The notes under the pieces are model-generated. The model was not told the origin of the DNA. It did no database searches and worked only from the letters and a program-made list of their open reading frames with translations. Position numbers and translations under genes: made by a program. From positions 97,859 through 161,858 of the IMG/VR virus record IMGVR_UViG_3300006916_000042: DNA of 64,000 nt. One strand, 5' to 3'. Positions 1-7,758 of this stretch are shown here, piece by piece. Position 1 is the first letter of the stretch; every line of letters begins with the position of its first letter. The DNA is from a virus.

Positions 1-756
1 CTCACGAGTCTTTTTATAAGATGGATTATTCTGGATTTCATGATATGCAAATGCTGCCTGTCCCTTGATGGCTGCAACACTCTCTGTTAGTCGGCCATTT
101 TCATCAAGTGCACCCGGTACATTACCCAAAAACTCAATAAGTTTTCTAGCTCTTGAACCCTGCCAAGACATCATACCCACATTTGTTGCACCGTTTGCAG
201 CATCTGTGTGGGTGTGGAACATAGCTGCTTTACTGAAACTGCTTTCTCTACCATTCTCACCAATCATGGCACGTGCCCAAGCTGGAGACATACCAGCTTC
301 TATGTATCCGTTATAAACAGCTTTCATACGTTCACTCTGACTATTCACACCTGTTTGTGGTTCAAACTGCTTTACAGGTTTACCATTAGAGCCAACAACA
401 GGCTTTCTACCCGGTTCCTGTGCTGGAACCTGTGAACCTTTGTTTGCCCTCTCTCTGGCTACTGCCTGTGCTGCTGGGTGGGCAGGCACACCGGGGGTGT
501 CTGGTGTACCACTACCGGTCTGGGTGGATGTTCCACTTCTGGGGGTGTCTGATGCAGTACCATCTTTTGTTGTGACTGGAACTTCCTTCTTGAAGTAATC
601 AGGGAACAGCAATGCTCTTTCGGTTGGGGTCAGGGCATTAGTCAGGAAATCAAGCAAGCCGGTATCATCAAAATCAACAATCTCTTGTCTTTTTCGTACT
701 GGTTGTGCTAATATGTATCTTTTAAAGTCCTTTATCTGTGAACTGTCGTTATACAT
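1..756 (-). CDS. Tail-lysozyme-like structural protein, C-terminus beyond window
   Basis: 252 codons are visible and the gene runs off the left edge. The start ATG at 756-754 overlaps the end of the gp51 frame. Residues ~1-130 are a Ser/Thr/Pro-rich low-complexity region (TPRSGTSTQTGSGTPDTPG). From ~133 a globular domain begins (VYNGYIEAGMSPAWARAMIG), with a GENGRESSF acidic motif and NVGMMSWQGSRARKL, which resemble the peptidoglycan-cleaving phage tail lysozyme fold; one Glu of GENGRE is a plausible catalytic residue. It follows gp26/gp51, where the tape measure or hub genes lie in T4 relatives. Since the gp5 homologue here lacks lysozyme, this may supply the cell-wall-cutting activity. The lysozyme assignment is by motif only. 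Confidence 0.65.
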   Translation of the reverse strand, partial: MYNDSSQIKDFKRYILAQPVRKRQEIVDFDDTGLLDFLTNALTPTERALLFPDYFKKEVPVTTKDGTASDTPRSGTSTQTGSGTPDTPGVPAHPAAQAVARERANKGSQVPAQEPGRKPVVGSNGKPVKQFEPQTGVNSQSERMKAVYNGYIEAGMSPAWARAMIGENGRESSFSKAAMFHTHTDAANGATNVGMMSWQGSRARKLIEFLGNVPGALDENGRLTESVAAIKGQAAFAYHEIQNNPSYKKTRE

Positions 757-1677
757 TTAGCCGGTTCCTTGCTTCCTGTGCTGCTTTAGCATCTCGTTTT
801 CTTTCGTCTTCGGCACTGATTTCTGCTGCCATCATATCAATGAACATATACCGTTCCCACGGAATCATCTTCTTGAATTTATCCATGTCATATTTGTGGA
901 AATATGATAGTTGGAAACTCTGTGAGTATATACCGGCAAGATCACCATAGCCAAAGATCAGGTAAAAAAACCGGAGAAATCATTATACTCCAATCTATGA
1001 TCAAATCCACATGATGGGCATTGGTGTTCAGTCTCGAAATATACCGTGGAAGCCTGATTGACAAAATTACCCATCAGGTCAAAATGCTTCTTTGTGAGGT
1101 GGTTGACCCATTCAACCTTCTCGTGATCCGTCATATCACTGTACACTGTTTCCTTGTCGAATATCTTTTCTATCGAATCCACAACTAGGTCCATAGCCTG
1201 CTGCTTATCATCCAGTTCATACATAGCTTGTCTCATGGCATAGAATGATGGATATCTCATCACAACACCAATACCATCACCAAGCTCTATCTGGTTATTC
1301 TTTGATGGTTCAGTGAATTTCAATTCATCTATATCAAACTCAACGTCAAAATCATGGTTACATGGCTTCCCATCCACCACGTTATTACAATGGAATTTGA
1401 CCTTCATGTCAGTCCCCACGGAAATACCCTTCATCTTGATCAACATGTAGTCAACATCAAAATATGCCATCTCAGCAATTTTGAGATTCTTAGGCTCTAT
1501 GATACATGCACCAAGAACCTGTTCGGTTGCAGTCATCATCTGCTCCTCAGACCTGCTCTCCAGTGCATGGAGAAGTATCATTTCCTCTTCAACCAAAAAT
1601 GGTCTGGCAGTGACGGTCAAGCCAGAAGGTAGATGTATTTTCGTATGTGGTACAGTCGGTGATCTTGGTATTGTCAT
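749..1677 (-). CDS. 26-51: gp26-gp51 fusion made by -1 frameshift (tape-measure chaperone, GT-like)
   Basis: The gp26 frame stops at 960-958, but the -1 frame is open from the slippery run through to TAA at 751-749 and adds 71 residues (YLIFGYGDLAGIYSQSF, then HKYDMDKFKKMIPWERYMF). This extension resembles gp51, the T4 baseplate hub assembly catalyst. It has no start codon until an internal Met well inside the conserved part, so it appears to be made only as a fusion of about 309 residues. The layout equals lambda gpG/gpGT: a frequent short chaperone and a rarer frameshifted one that recruits the tape measure. The frame relation is seen directly; the mechanism is inferred. Confidence 0.8.
958..1677 (-). 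CDS. 26: Baseplate hub subunit / tail assembly chaperone gp26
   Basis: 239 residues, belonging to the T4 baseplate gp26 family. Typical are the N-terminal beta segment with RPFLVEEEMILLHALES, the central FDVDYMLIKMKGISVG, a C-rich stretch (CNNVVDGKPC) and a C-terminal CPSCGF zinc-like pair. In T4, gp26 acts with gp51 in building the central hub and is not found in the finished baseplate, which fits a chaperone role. The ATG at 1677 follows a purine-rich leader inside the duplicated regulatory element. The last codons (GGT TTT TTT ACC TGA) contain the slippery site used for the gp51 extension. Confidence 0.88.
   Translation of the reverse strand: MTIPRSPTVPHTKIHLPSGLTVTARPFLVEEEMILLHALESRSEEQMMTATEQVLGACIIEPKNLKIAEMAYFDVDYMLIKMKGISVGTDMKVKFHCNNVVDGKPCNHDFDVEFDIDELKFTEPSKNNQIELGDGIGVVMRYPSFYAMRQAMYELDDKQQAMDLVVDSIEKIFDKETVYSDMTDHEKVEWVNHLTKKHFDLMGNFVNQASTVYFETEHQCPSCGFDHRLEYNDFSGFFT
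962..972 (-). other. Slippery heptamer T_TTT_TTT for -1 ribosomal frameshift
   Basis: On the minus strand the gp26 frame reads GGT TTT TTT ACC TGA. Seven T residues (970-964) form a perfect X_XXY_YYZ heptamer with both tRNAs on TTT, so a one-base backward slip keeps full pairing. The next codon then becomes TAC and the ribosome enters the gp51 frame, which is open for 71 codons. No convincing strong downstream pseudoknot is visible; a weak GGC...GCC pairing follows within about 20 bases. Confidence 0.8.
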
Positions 1678-1833
1678 TATATCTCTCTTTTTTAAAGTTT
1701 TTTTTCATTTGCCTCTTGACAAGCCTAAAACTCGTGTTATATAGTATACTGTCCCGTTTTAAGGATTATAGAGTCGTTTAGAGTCGTTATGGTTTTCTAA
1801 GTAGCTTGACTCATCTCCAGAATCCAAAAATCA
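1678..1833 (-). promoter_or_regulatory. Duplicated regulatory element, copy A (upstream of gp26)
   Basis: The spacer between the stop of the gp54-like gene and the start of gp26 is nearly the same sequence as the spacer before gp55 (50226-50389), read in the direction of the downstream gene. The first 54 bases, beginning at TGATTTTTGG, are identical. Then come repeats of AACGACTCTA (two here), an identical stretch with CGGGACAGTATACTATATAACACG, and an identical CAAGAGGCAAATG-A8-C block just before the ribosome site. Probably a shared promoter/operator. Confidence 0.85.
1716..1745 (+). promoter_or_regulatory. Sigma70-like promoter facing away from gp26
   Basis: TTGACA at 1716-1721 is followed by TATATA after 16 bases (or TATAGT after 18). 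It points right, antisense to the 3' end of the gp54-like gene, and the same promoter is kept in copy B. No coding start follows; it may make a short RNA. Confidence 0.55.
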
Positions 1834-2505
1834 TTGAATTCTAGCTGGTACAATTTGAGGTAGTCTTGTACCACCTTCTCTCTTGATAGATGTACCCGGT
1901 ATGTCAACAAGTTGAAAGTCTGATGGTTGTGGATCAACATCATCACGATACAATCTCTCATACACAAAAGAGACCTCAAGCTTCCCAAAGGAATTATCAG
2001 CATCAGTCAATGGAATTGTTGCAATTGAAGTTGGCCAAGCCTTTTTCAATGTAACACTATATGTGCCTGTGAACTCAGTGTCTTTACTCTTTGATAATGT
2101 ATATACACGAATGTCTACACAATAATCCTTCTTATATGAGAATCCCCAATCATGACCCGGTTGGATAATTTCCATCCAGTTGTCAAAATATTGCTTTTCA
2201 AGCATCTGGTCACGTAGAATGAACTGTACATTGAATTGCTCATACTCTTGTGTGACTGGTTGGATACGTGTTGGTCCATTATACTTGTATGGGTCCAGCA
2301 ACCAACCACGGCTGGGTAGGGATGCTGTATCACACAGATATGCCAGTTCTTCCGTAAAGCCGTTAGATGAGCCGAAAATAAGTGGGGCTGGAATAACCAC
2401 AGCAAACCGATTTGGCCTCATTGGTCCACCATACTTTGATACGGTAGACCAGTATGAGTTTATACCACCCATGTCGGGGGCATTTTGGATTGGATATGAT
2501 GCCAT
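1831..2505 (-). CDS. 54: Tail-tube-fold baseplate protein, gp54-like tube initiator
   Basis: 224 residues. The segment MRPNRFAVVIPAPLIF near residue 29 and the EQFNVQFILRDQMLEKQYFDNWMEII region are typical of the T4 gp19 tube fold shared by gp19, gp48 and gp54. True gp19 and gp48 homologues are present at 37750 and 3622, so this is most likely gp54, the ring that starts tube polymerisation on the hub. It overlaps the upstream gene by one base (TAATG-type junction). The last bases abut regulatory element copy A. The choice of gp54 over another tube paralogue is inference from fold and gene inventory. Confidence 0.6.
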   Translation of the reverse strand: MASYPIQNAPDMGGINSYWSTVSKYGGPMRPNRFAVVIPAPLIFGSSNGFTEELAYLCDTASLPSRGWLLDPYKYNGPTRIQPVTQEYEQFNVQFILRDQMLEKQYFDNWMEIIQPGHDWGFSYKKDYCVDIRVYTLSKSKDTEFTGTYSVTLKKAWPTSIATIPLTDADNSFGKLEVSFVYERLYRDDVDPQPSDFQLVDIPGTSIKREGGTRLPQIVPARIQ

Positions 2506-3107
2506 TATCTTCTTCTCTTCCTAAGTGGGGCTGCTGGGCCTTTTTGATTTGACCAGTTTTCAGCAGGTAGATATATTGCAATATCCCATTCATCTGCTGG
2601 AACAAAGATAAACCGGCTTCGTATGTGTGAGTACAAATATCTCTTGATAGCTGGTTTTGCTATTTCAAATTTTGAAGCCGATTTCAGAACACCATATGAA
2701 ATCCTGATTCTGGTGTTGTGATCATAATGCTTATTAGTGAGCAATTCACTCAGACGGTTCAAGAGAACTGCCCTTTGTGGTGGGATGAGATAATGGAGAT
2801 TCAATCCCAGAAAACCATTCCCGTAAAACTCCATGGGGATAACCAGAGGGAATTTATCGAAGTATGGTAACTTGTCTTTCCATTTAGCATCATACACAAA
2901 GAAGTACATGCTCCCGATATCCACGGACTGTCGTTTACGGTCTGTGTCTCTCAGGATACGTTTCTGTTGTGTAGGCCCGAATACAGCTTCCTTGGCTTTG
3001 TCAATAAGCCAGTTTGCTGCATCCTTGGTCTTGCCAAGAAATGCACGAGTCGTTATAGCCTTTTTGAGCTTATCTAATAGATTGTTGTCTTTGGGTTCTG
3101 TTGCCAT
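2505..3107 (-). CDS. Conserved T4-like virion-region protein, function unknown
   Basis: 200 residues. An amphipathic, basic N-terminus (LDKLKKAITTRAFLGKTKDA) leads to a conserved core with MYFFVYDAKWKDKLPYFDKF and EFYGNGFLGLNLHYLIPP. This core recurs in cyanophage and pelagiphage T4 relatives beside gp4. The C-terminus is strongly basic (PLRKRRR), which would suit DNA or procapsid contact. By position next to gp4 it could take the place of gp2 (DNA end protector), but I cannot show that. A TAAATA late-promoter-like motif lies a few bases before the ATG at 3107. Confidence 0.6.
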   Translation of the reverse strand: MATEPKDNNLLDKLKKAITTRAFLGKTKDAANWLIDKAKEAVFGPTQQKRILRDTDRKRQSVDIGSMYFFVYDAKWKDKLPYFDKFPLVIPMEFYGNGFLGLNLHYLIPPQRAVLLNRLSELLTNKHYDHNTRIRISYGVLKSASKFEIAKPAIKRYLYSHIRSRFIFVPADEWDIAIYLPAENWSNQKGPAAPLRKRRR

Positions 3108-3111
3108 ATGT

Positions 3112-3576
3112 CTATTTATTAGACCCTCTCAATTCTTTTTCAGTAACAATCACGAATTCCCACCCTTTAGTCTTACAAAACTGTTCGGCTGCATCCCATT
3201 TGGCTTCATTTGTTGAATACGTGACAGCTTCCTTGATGAGAGTTTCCTTTTTCTTCCTACCCTTGGTGTTTGGTGGTTTTGTCTGGGAATATGGCTTTAT
3301 TTCGACAACCATAGTCTTGATCTTGTCACCCTTTTTGGCCTTCATCCAGAAATCTGGAAAATACCTTCTTGGTTTGTTCTTGGCTGGGTCAAAATATGGT
3401 ATACAGAATTCTTCTGATGCCCATTCCAGAACATGTGGGTTGTTATCTAAATAATTGCAGAACTCCAACTCCAGAGAAGATCGATATATGATCCCCTTTG
3501 GGTTGCCCTTATACTTTTCGGGGTGCCGTGGAATGAATTTCCCCTTCTGGATGTTCCTATAACCTTTTCTTTTCAT
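3112..3576 (-). CDS. 4: Head completion protein gp4 (nuclease-like)
   Basis: 154 residues from the ATG at 3576, matching the ~150 residues of T4 gp4. An upstream in-frame ATG at 3606 adds ten atypical residues and lies across a late promoter, so it is not preferred. Conserved features are HPEKYKGNPKGIIYRSSLELEF, EWASEEFCIPYF and RRYFPDFWMK followed by VVEIKPY, the E...PDF...EIK pattern of an endonuclease-like fold. In T4 gp4 finishes DNA-filled heads before tail joining. It ends in TAG. Confidence 0.88.
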   Translation of the reverse strand: MKRKGYRNIQKGKFIPRHPEKYKGNPKGIIYRSSLELEFCNYLDNNPHVLEWASEEFCIPYFDPAKNKPRRYFPDFWMKAKKGDKIKTMVVEIKPYSQTKPPNTKGRKKKETLIKEAVTYSTNEAKWDAAEQFCKTKGWEFVIVTEKELRGSNK

Positions 3577-3581
3577 GTGTA

Positions 3582-3589
3582 TATTTATA
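3582..3589 (-). promoter_or_regulatory. T4-type late promoter TATAAATA before gp4
   Basis: On the minus strand a full TATAAATA octamer ends six bases before the gp4 ATG at 3576. In T4 such boxes bind gp55-RNA polymerase about 6-13 bases before the transcript start, which would leave almost no leader here. Confidence 0.55.
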
Positions 3590-3621
3590 AGTAAACTAGA
3601 AACCAAAGAGAAATCAGAAAA

Positions 3622-4671
3622 ATGGCCGACTCATATTTTGATCAGGCAATCACTGCAATTAAAGATGTCCTGAAAAACAGAACAGGGGCTGAATTACCAA
3701 GTGATGTGCCGTCAGACTTCACACTCACCCAAAGTGAGTATGACTTCACATATAGGGTATTCCCAAAAGATATTGGTGAACAGTCTGATCAGGCACATTA
3801 TATGATCATCAATATCAACGTGCCTAACAAATCAACATACCAAACGTTGAACGGCACACGTCTATTCACACCAATGGAGAATGAACTCTCCAAGACGGAT
3901 GCACTCAGATTCAACATAGACGGTCAGTATTTTGATAATGATGGAACTGTACAGAACAACCCGGCAAAGGTATCAAGGCCACGGTTCACAAGACGGATCA
4001 AAGAGTCTATTGCATTATATATCCCCGATACCATGCAGTATTCACAATCTGCAATGTATGCAGACGTATCACTGACTTCCATCACGAATGCTGCTGCAAG
4101 AACCCTTGTCAACACAACAGCTTCATTTATATCCGGTTTCATATCACCACTGTTCCCATCCATTGCCAATGGTATAACAAACCTTGCTACGGGTGCCACA
4201 TCTCTTGGTGATAGTGCTGCAACACCCGGTGGTGTGCTGAATAGGGGTGCACAGCTACTTGGTGCACCTATCAATCCAAAGATTGAATTCCTGTTTGAAA
4301 ATAGTCCACAACGTGGCTTCGATTTCACATTTCTCTTTGCACCAGAGAGTCAGGAAGAGTCTGATGCCATGTATGACATCATTAAATCACTCAGATTCCA
4401 TGCAGCACCGGAAATCGATTCATTGTCACTTGGTTTTACATACACTCCACCATCAGAGTTTGACATAACCTTTTTCTATAAAGGCAAGGAAAATCTGGCA
4501 ATCCCAAGAATAAACACGTGTGTGTTGGAAAACATTGCAGTTGACTATGCACCACACTCTGCTTCCCGGTGGGTGACGTTCTCTAATGGACATCCGGTAA
4601 TGTGCAGACTGACTTTGAAATTCCGTGAGACTGAGGTTCTATCAAAGTTGAGAGTGGCACAAGGATTCTAA
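3622..4671 (+). CDS. 48: Baseplate tail tube cap gp48
   Basis: 349 residues against ~364 in T4. The C-terminal half is diagnostic: NPKIEFLFENSPQRGFDFTF, LFAPESQEESDAMYDIIKSL, EFDITFFYKG and VLENIAVDYAPHS match the gp48 tube-like domain that caps the hub and starts tail tube assembly. A Gly/Ala/Ser-rich central stretch (about 160-205) is unusual for the fold. It is the first gene of the rightward hub operon and is followed after one base by gp53. Confidence 0.85.
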   Translation: MADSYFDQAITAIKDVLKNRTGAELPSDVPSDFTLTQSEYDFTYRVFPKDIGEQSDQAHYMIININVPNKSTYQTLNGTRLFTPMENELSKTDALRFNIDGQYFDNDGTVQNNPAKVSRPRFTRRIKESIALYIPDTMQYSQSAMYADVSLTSITNAAARTLVNTTASFISGFISPLFPSIANGITNLATGATSLGDSAATPGGVLNRGAQLLGAPINPKIEFLFENSPQRGFDFTFLFAPESQEESDAMYDIIKSLRFHAAPEIDSLSLGFTYTPPSEFDITFFYKGKENLAIPRINTCVLENIAVDYAPHSASRWVTFSNGHPVMCRLTLKFRETEVLSKLRVAQGF

Positions 4672-4672
4672 A

Positions 4673-5380
4673 ATGGCAGATTTTTATTCTAAATTTCCAA
4701 CCATAAACTACAACATCAACAGGGGTGAAGTCGGGGTTAACAACTATACGGCTGTTACCAATATCCTGTTCAGGTTCGGATTTCTCACAAACATACTCAA
4801 TAACTCCACAGCCTATGAAGAGTATATCCTCAAGGATGGTGAGACACCGGAGATTTTGGCAGACAGATGGTATGGCAATCCGGAAGCCCACTGGGTAATT
4901 CTCTTGGCAAACAATATCATCGATCCACAATATGATTGGCTGATGGATAACCGGAGTTTCGATAACTTCATAGTCAACAAGTATGGGTCGTTTGAAATTG
5001 CACAAACAACTTATCACCACTGGGAGAAGATAGTCACCAGAAAGGACTCGTTAACCGGGGAAGAGACTGTTCAGAAATTCCAGATAGATGAAGCAGACGT
5101 GGGGGCTGATGATCTTGAGGTCCCATATGATAACTACACTGATCTTGCAGTAACCGTCACTGAAACATATGATATAGGTAATGGATCATCATGTATAGAG
5201 ACAATAACAAAAGACCGTGTTTCATTTTATGACTATGAATTTCTTCTAAATGAGTCCAAACGTACAATAAAGATTATCGATCCCGGTTATTATCCACAGA
5301 TCAGGGAAGAATTCAGTAAATTAGTAAGCAGGGTTGGTGGTAATAGACTTGCCAACTACGGTCTGAGGTCCCTCACATAA
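4673..5380 (+). CDS. 53: Baseplate wedge subunit gp53
   Basis: 235 residues. The conserved LysM-like gp53 core is clear: EEYILKDGETPEILADRWYG, NPEAHWVILLANNIIDPQYDWLM and then FDNFIVNKYG. In T4 gp53 clamps wedges together around the hub. The gene sits between gp48 and gp27, with one base between stop and start on the left and a TAATG overlap on the right. A C-terminal acidic/beta extension follows the core. Confidence 0.9.
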   Translation: MADFYSKFPTINYNINRGEVGVNNYTAVTNILFRFGFLTNILNNSTAYEEYILKDGETPEILADRWYGNPEAHWVILLANNIIDPQYDWLMDNRSFDNFIVNKYGSFEIAQTTYHHWEKIVTRKDSLTGEETVQKFQIDEADVGADDLEVPYDNYTDLAVTVTETYDIGNGSSCIETITKDRVSFYDYEFLLNESKRTIKIIDPGYYPQIREEFSKLVSRVGGNRLANYGLRSLT

Positions 5381-6651
5381 TGCCAGAAAATCAATACGAC
5401 AAGGGTTTGAAGAGCTATACTGGTGATCAGAAAGTCTATTTTGTGGCTGATGTTGAGGGTGTGCCCGATAACATCAAATCGGATATGCTTTCCATAATGG
5501 AATTCAACCTCTCCGAATCTTTGCTCACACCCGGCTTACAGACATCTGTTGCAGTTCAAGACACCATTCACCATTCACCAACCCGTAAGGTTCTGGATGA
5601 ATACTCTGGAAAGAACCTGAAACTGAGATTCAATGCACCGATTCTTGAACAGTATGGTGTTCAGCACACTATGGATACCAAACAGGTTATCTACAGGCTG
5701 GATAATAGAGCACCCCAATCCACGTCAATCCAGAACTACAACCTGAATGCATGTGATCCGTCAATGCTGCTGGATGCCAATATGCTTGTGTCAAAGTCAT
5801 GGTCATGCACCAAACCGTCACAGGTTGTGAGGGACGTTCTCTCACAATGTATAGGTGCAAAGAACATGGATATAGAAGATGCTGATCCGAAGAGGGATTA
5901 CATTGCTGAAAACATACACCCGTTTCAGGTAGTATCACAACAGGCTGATGTTGCACTTGCCGGTGGTAATGATCCATCATTCGTTCATTTCATGACATAC
6001 GAGAATTCAAACGATGATGATGGTGGGACCCATAAGTTTAAATCACTCAAGGAAATGACGAAACAGACTGTTCCGGAGAGTCGTAAGTTCATCTTTCATG
6101 AGAAGGGTGTTTACCAGTCCGGTCTATATGATCCTTTCAATATCATATCATACTCATTCCCATGTGATTTCGACGTGCTGAGTGACATTCTTAACGGTGT
6201 TGGTCAGTTTGGGTCACGTAGGTCTATATTGCCATTCAATCCAAGCAATGGAGCTTTTTCTGTCATTGGTGACAAATCATCCACATGTGGAATCGGTGGG
6301 GCTGCTGCTCTTGCTGCCACAACGAATTTTGGAACAGCAAGCCAGCTTGACTCCTGTGAGGTGGCTGTTGAGAAGTATGGTCTTTTAAGACAGGCACGTA
6401 TGGGGCTGCTTGAAGAAGACAAGCTTGGTTTGAGAGTCGTGCTCCCGTGGAATCCTTCTTTACATGCCGGTCAGATGATCAACGTAACGTTCATAAATAA
6501 GGGTACTGAGGGTGTTAAGCCAACTGATCCAAGGAATTATGGTTCAGGTGACTACTTGATAGCTTCAATGACCCACACGGTGAAAGCTGGTGGTCTAGGT
6601 CTCACAACACTGGATTGTGTATCTAAAACAGTAGGATTCGGAAAAGTCTAA
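5380..6651 (+). CDS. 27: Baseplate central hub protein gp27
   Basis: 423 residues; T4 gp27 has 391. It forms the trimeric torus linking spike and tube. Recognised by the tube-like N-domain, the HPFQVVSQQADVALAGGNDP and FVHFMTYEN segment, GGTHKFKSL, and the C-terminal LPWNPSLHAGQMINVTF with GDYLIASMTHTVKAGG of the fourth domain. Directly follows gp53 by overlap. A Gly/Ala-rich insert around residues 300-320 (GGAAALAATTNFG) looks lineage-specific. Confidence 0.88.
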   Translation: MPENQYDKGLKSYTGDQKVYFVADVEGVPDNIKSDMLSIMEFNLSESLLTPGLQTSVAVQDTIHHSPTRKVLDEYSGKNLKLRFNAPILEQYGVQHTMDTKQVIYRLDNRAPQSTSIQNYNLNACDPSMLLDANMLVSKSWSCTKPSQVVRDVLSQCIGAKNMDIEDADPKRDYIAENIHPFQVVSQQADVALAGGNDPSFVHFMTYENSNDDDGGTHKFKSLKEMTKQTVPESRKFIFHEKGVYQSGLYDPFNIISYSFPCDFDVLSDILNGVGQFGSRRSILPFNPSNGAFSVIGDKSSTCGIGGAAALAATTNFGTASQLDSCEVAVEKYGLLRQARMGLLEEDKLGLRVVLPWNPSLHAGQMINVTFINKGTEGVKPTDPRNYGSGDYLIASMTHTVKAGGLGLTTLDCVSKTVGFGKV

Positions 6652-6652
6652 C

Positions 6653-7567
6653 ATGAAAACGTTCAAACAGTACATAGATGAGGCTCTTAAGAGAAAGAAA
6701 ACTGAAAAACAGTTGAAGGATGATGGCTGGACCAAAGAGACTATCGAAATTTCCTGTGATTGTGCCATGTGTCAACCCAAAGAAATTACAGAAATGGCCA
6801 TGCCAAGCCATAACCTGCCACGGTTGTTCACTGAACTCAACACCAAATATTGGAATAGTGAGATACCCACTGTTCCGGTCAAGTATGCCAGCCTCAAGGG
6901 AAAAACCGGGGTGGCCAGTGCTACATACTTCAGTAAAGGCCGGGGTCGTAATAAAGAGTACCGGTTGGATAAACTCAACTGGATCAAGATCAACAAGAAC
7001 GTGCTGATGGATATCGACTATACCAGTGATATCATGATGCATGAAATGATACACCTCAAGATGTTCATGCAGGATATTTTTGTAACCAGTGGTGGTGACA
7101 AGGCACATGGTAGAGAATTCTTGGCTGAAAAACGGGTCCGTGAAAAGATATACCCAAGAACCATCCCAGTTTCAGATGACATTAATCATGAATTGTCTGA
7201 TGCTGCAACCAAAAAACATGGCATATTTACTTTCGAAAAACCTGATGGAAGTCTAGTATACCAGCTATATAATCTTAACCCATGGCAGAAAGAACAAGAC
7301 TCATTGGAGTTTTCTGTTCAACGTATATTGAAACAAGTCAAAGATAAGAACGTGAGTACACACTTGCTTAACTATAAGATTGTGGCTGGTAATATAGAAA
7401 GCACACTGCATCTGGATACCAAAGTAAAAAGAGGTTTCATTATGGGTAAACTATTCTCTGGTTATCAAGCAACTCCCGATGAAAAAGCTTTTATACTTAA
7501 GAATATGACAAACCGTAAAGAAATCAAATATGATCCGAATCTATACAGTTCCAAGGAAGTACGATGA
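6653..7567 (+). CDS. SprT-like zinc metalloprotease with capsid-targeting peptide
   Basis: 304 residues. The N-terminus MKTFKQYIDEALK closely resembles the capsid-targeting peptides of T4 internal proteins and carries a gp21-type cleavage site (I-D-E, then A). Residues ~45-150 form a SprT/zincin-like domain: PRLFTELNTKYWNSEIP, then HEMIHLKM (HExxH) at ~129 and HGREFLAEKR, whose His would be the third zinc ligand. The C-terminal ~120 residues are lysine-rich and unassigned. Lies between hub genes. The combination predicts a protease packed in the head and injected with DNA. Confidence 0.75.
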   Translation: MKTFKQYIDEALKRKKTEKQLKDDGWTKETIEISCDCAMCQPKEITEMAMPSHNLPRLFTELNTKYWNSEIPTVPVKYASLKGKTGVASATYFSKGRGRNKEYRLDKLNWIKINKNVLMDIDYTSDIMMHEMIHLKMFMQDIFVTSGGDKAHGREFLAEKRVREKIYPRTIPVSDDINHELSDAATKKHGIFTFEKPDGSLVYQLYNLNPWQKEQDSLEFSVQRILKQVKDKNVSTHLLNYKIVAGNIESTLHLDTKVKRGFIMGKLFSGYQATPDEKAFILKNMTNRKEIKYDPNLYSSKEVR

Positions 7568-7758
7568 AAACATTCAAACAGTTTATAGATGAGGCAGAAG
7601 GTGGTTTGGTTGGTAGAACAAACAGGCTCCAGATGTTAGGAGCATCCAAACAACAACCCATCAAGAGGAAAGTCCCTGTGCCTGCACCAAAAAGCAGAGC
7701 ATCGTTAATGAGTGGTGTCAGGACTTCCCAAAGATCAACCGGGGGTTTGAGGGGTTAA
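7564..7758 (+). CDS. Small basic internal head protein with capsid-targeting peptide
   Basis: 64 residues, overlapping the previous gene by four bases (ATGA). The first eleven residues, MKTFKQFIDEA, nearly repeat those of the upstream protease and contain the same I-D-E cleavage triplet. The remainder is very basic and rich in R, K, P and S (RKVPVPAPKSRASL), like the T4 internal proteins IPI-IPIII. I infer packaging in the prohead, trimming by gp21 and delivery to the host. No enzymatic motif is seen. Confidence 0.65.
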   Translation: MKTFKQFIDEAEGGLVGRTNRLQMLGASKQQPIKRKVPVPAPKSRASLMSGVRTSQRSTGGLRG

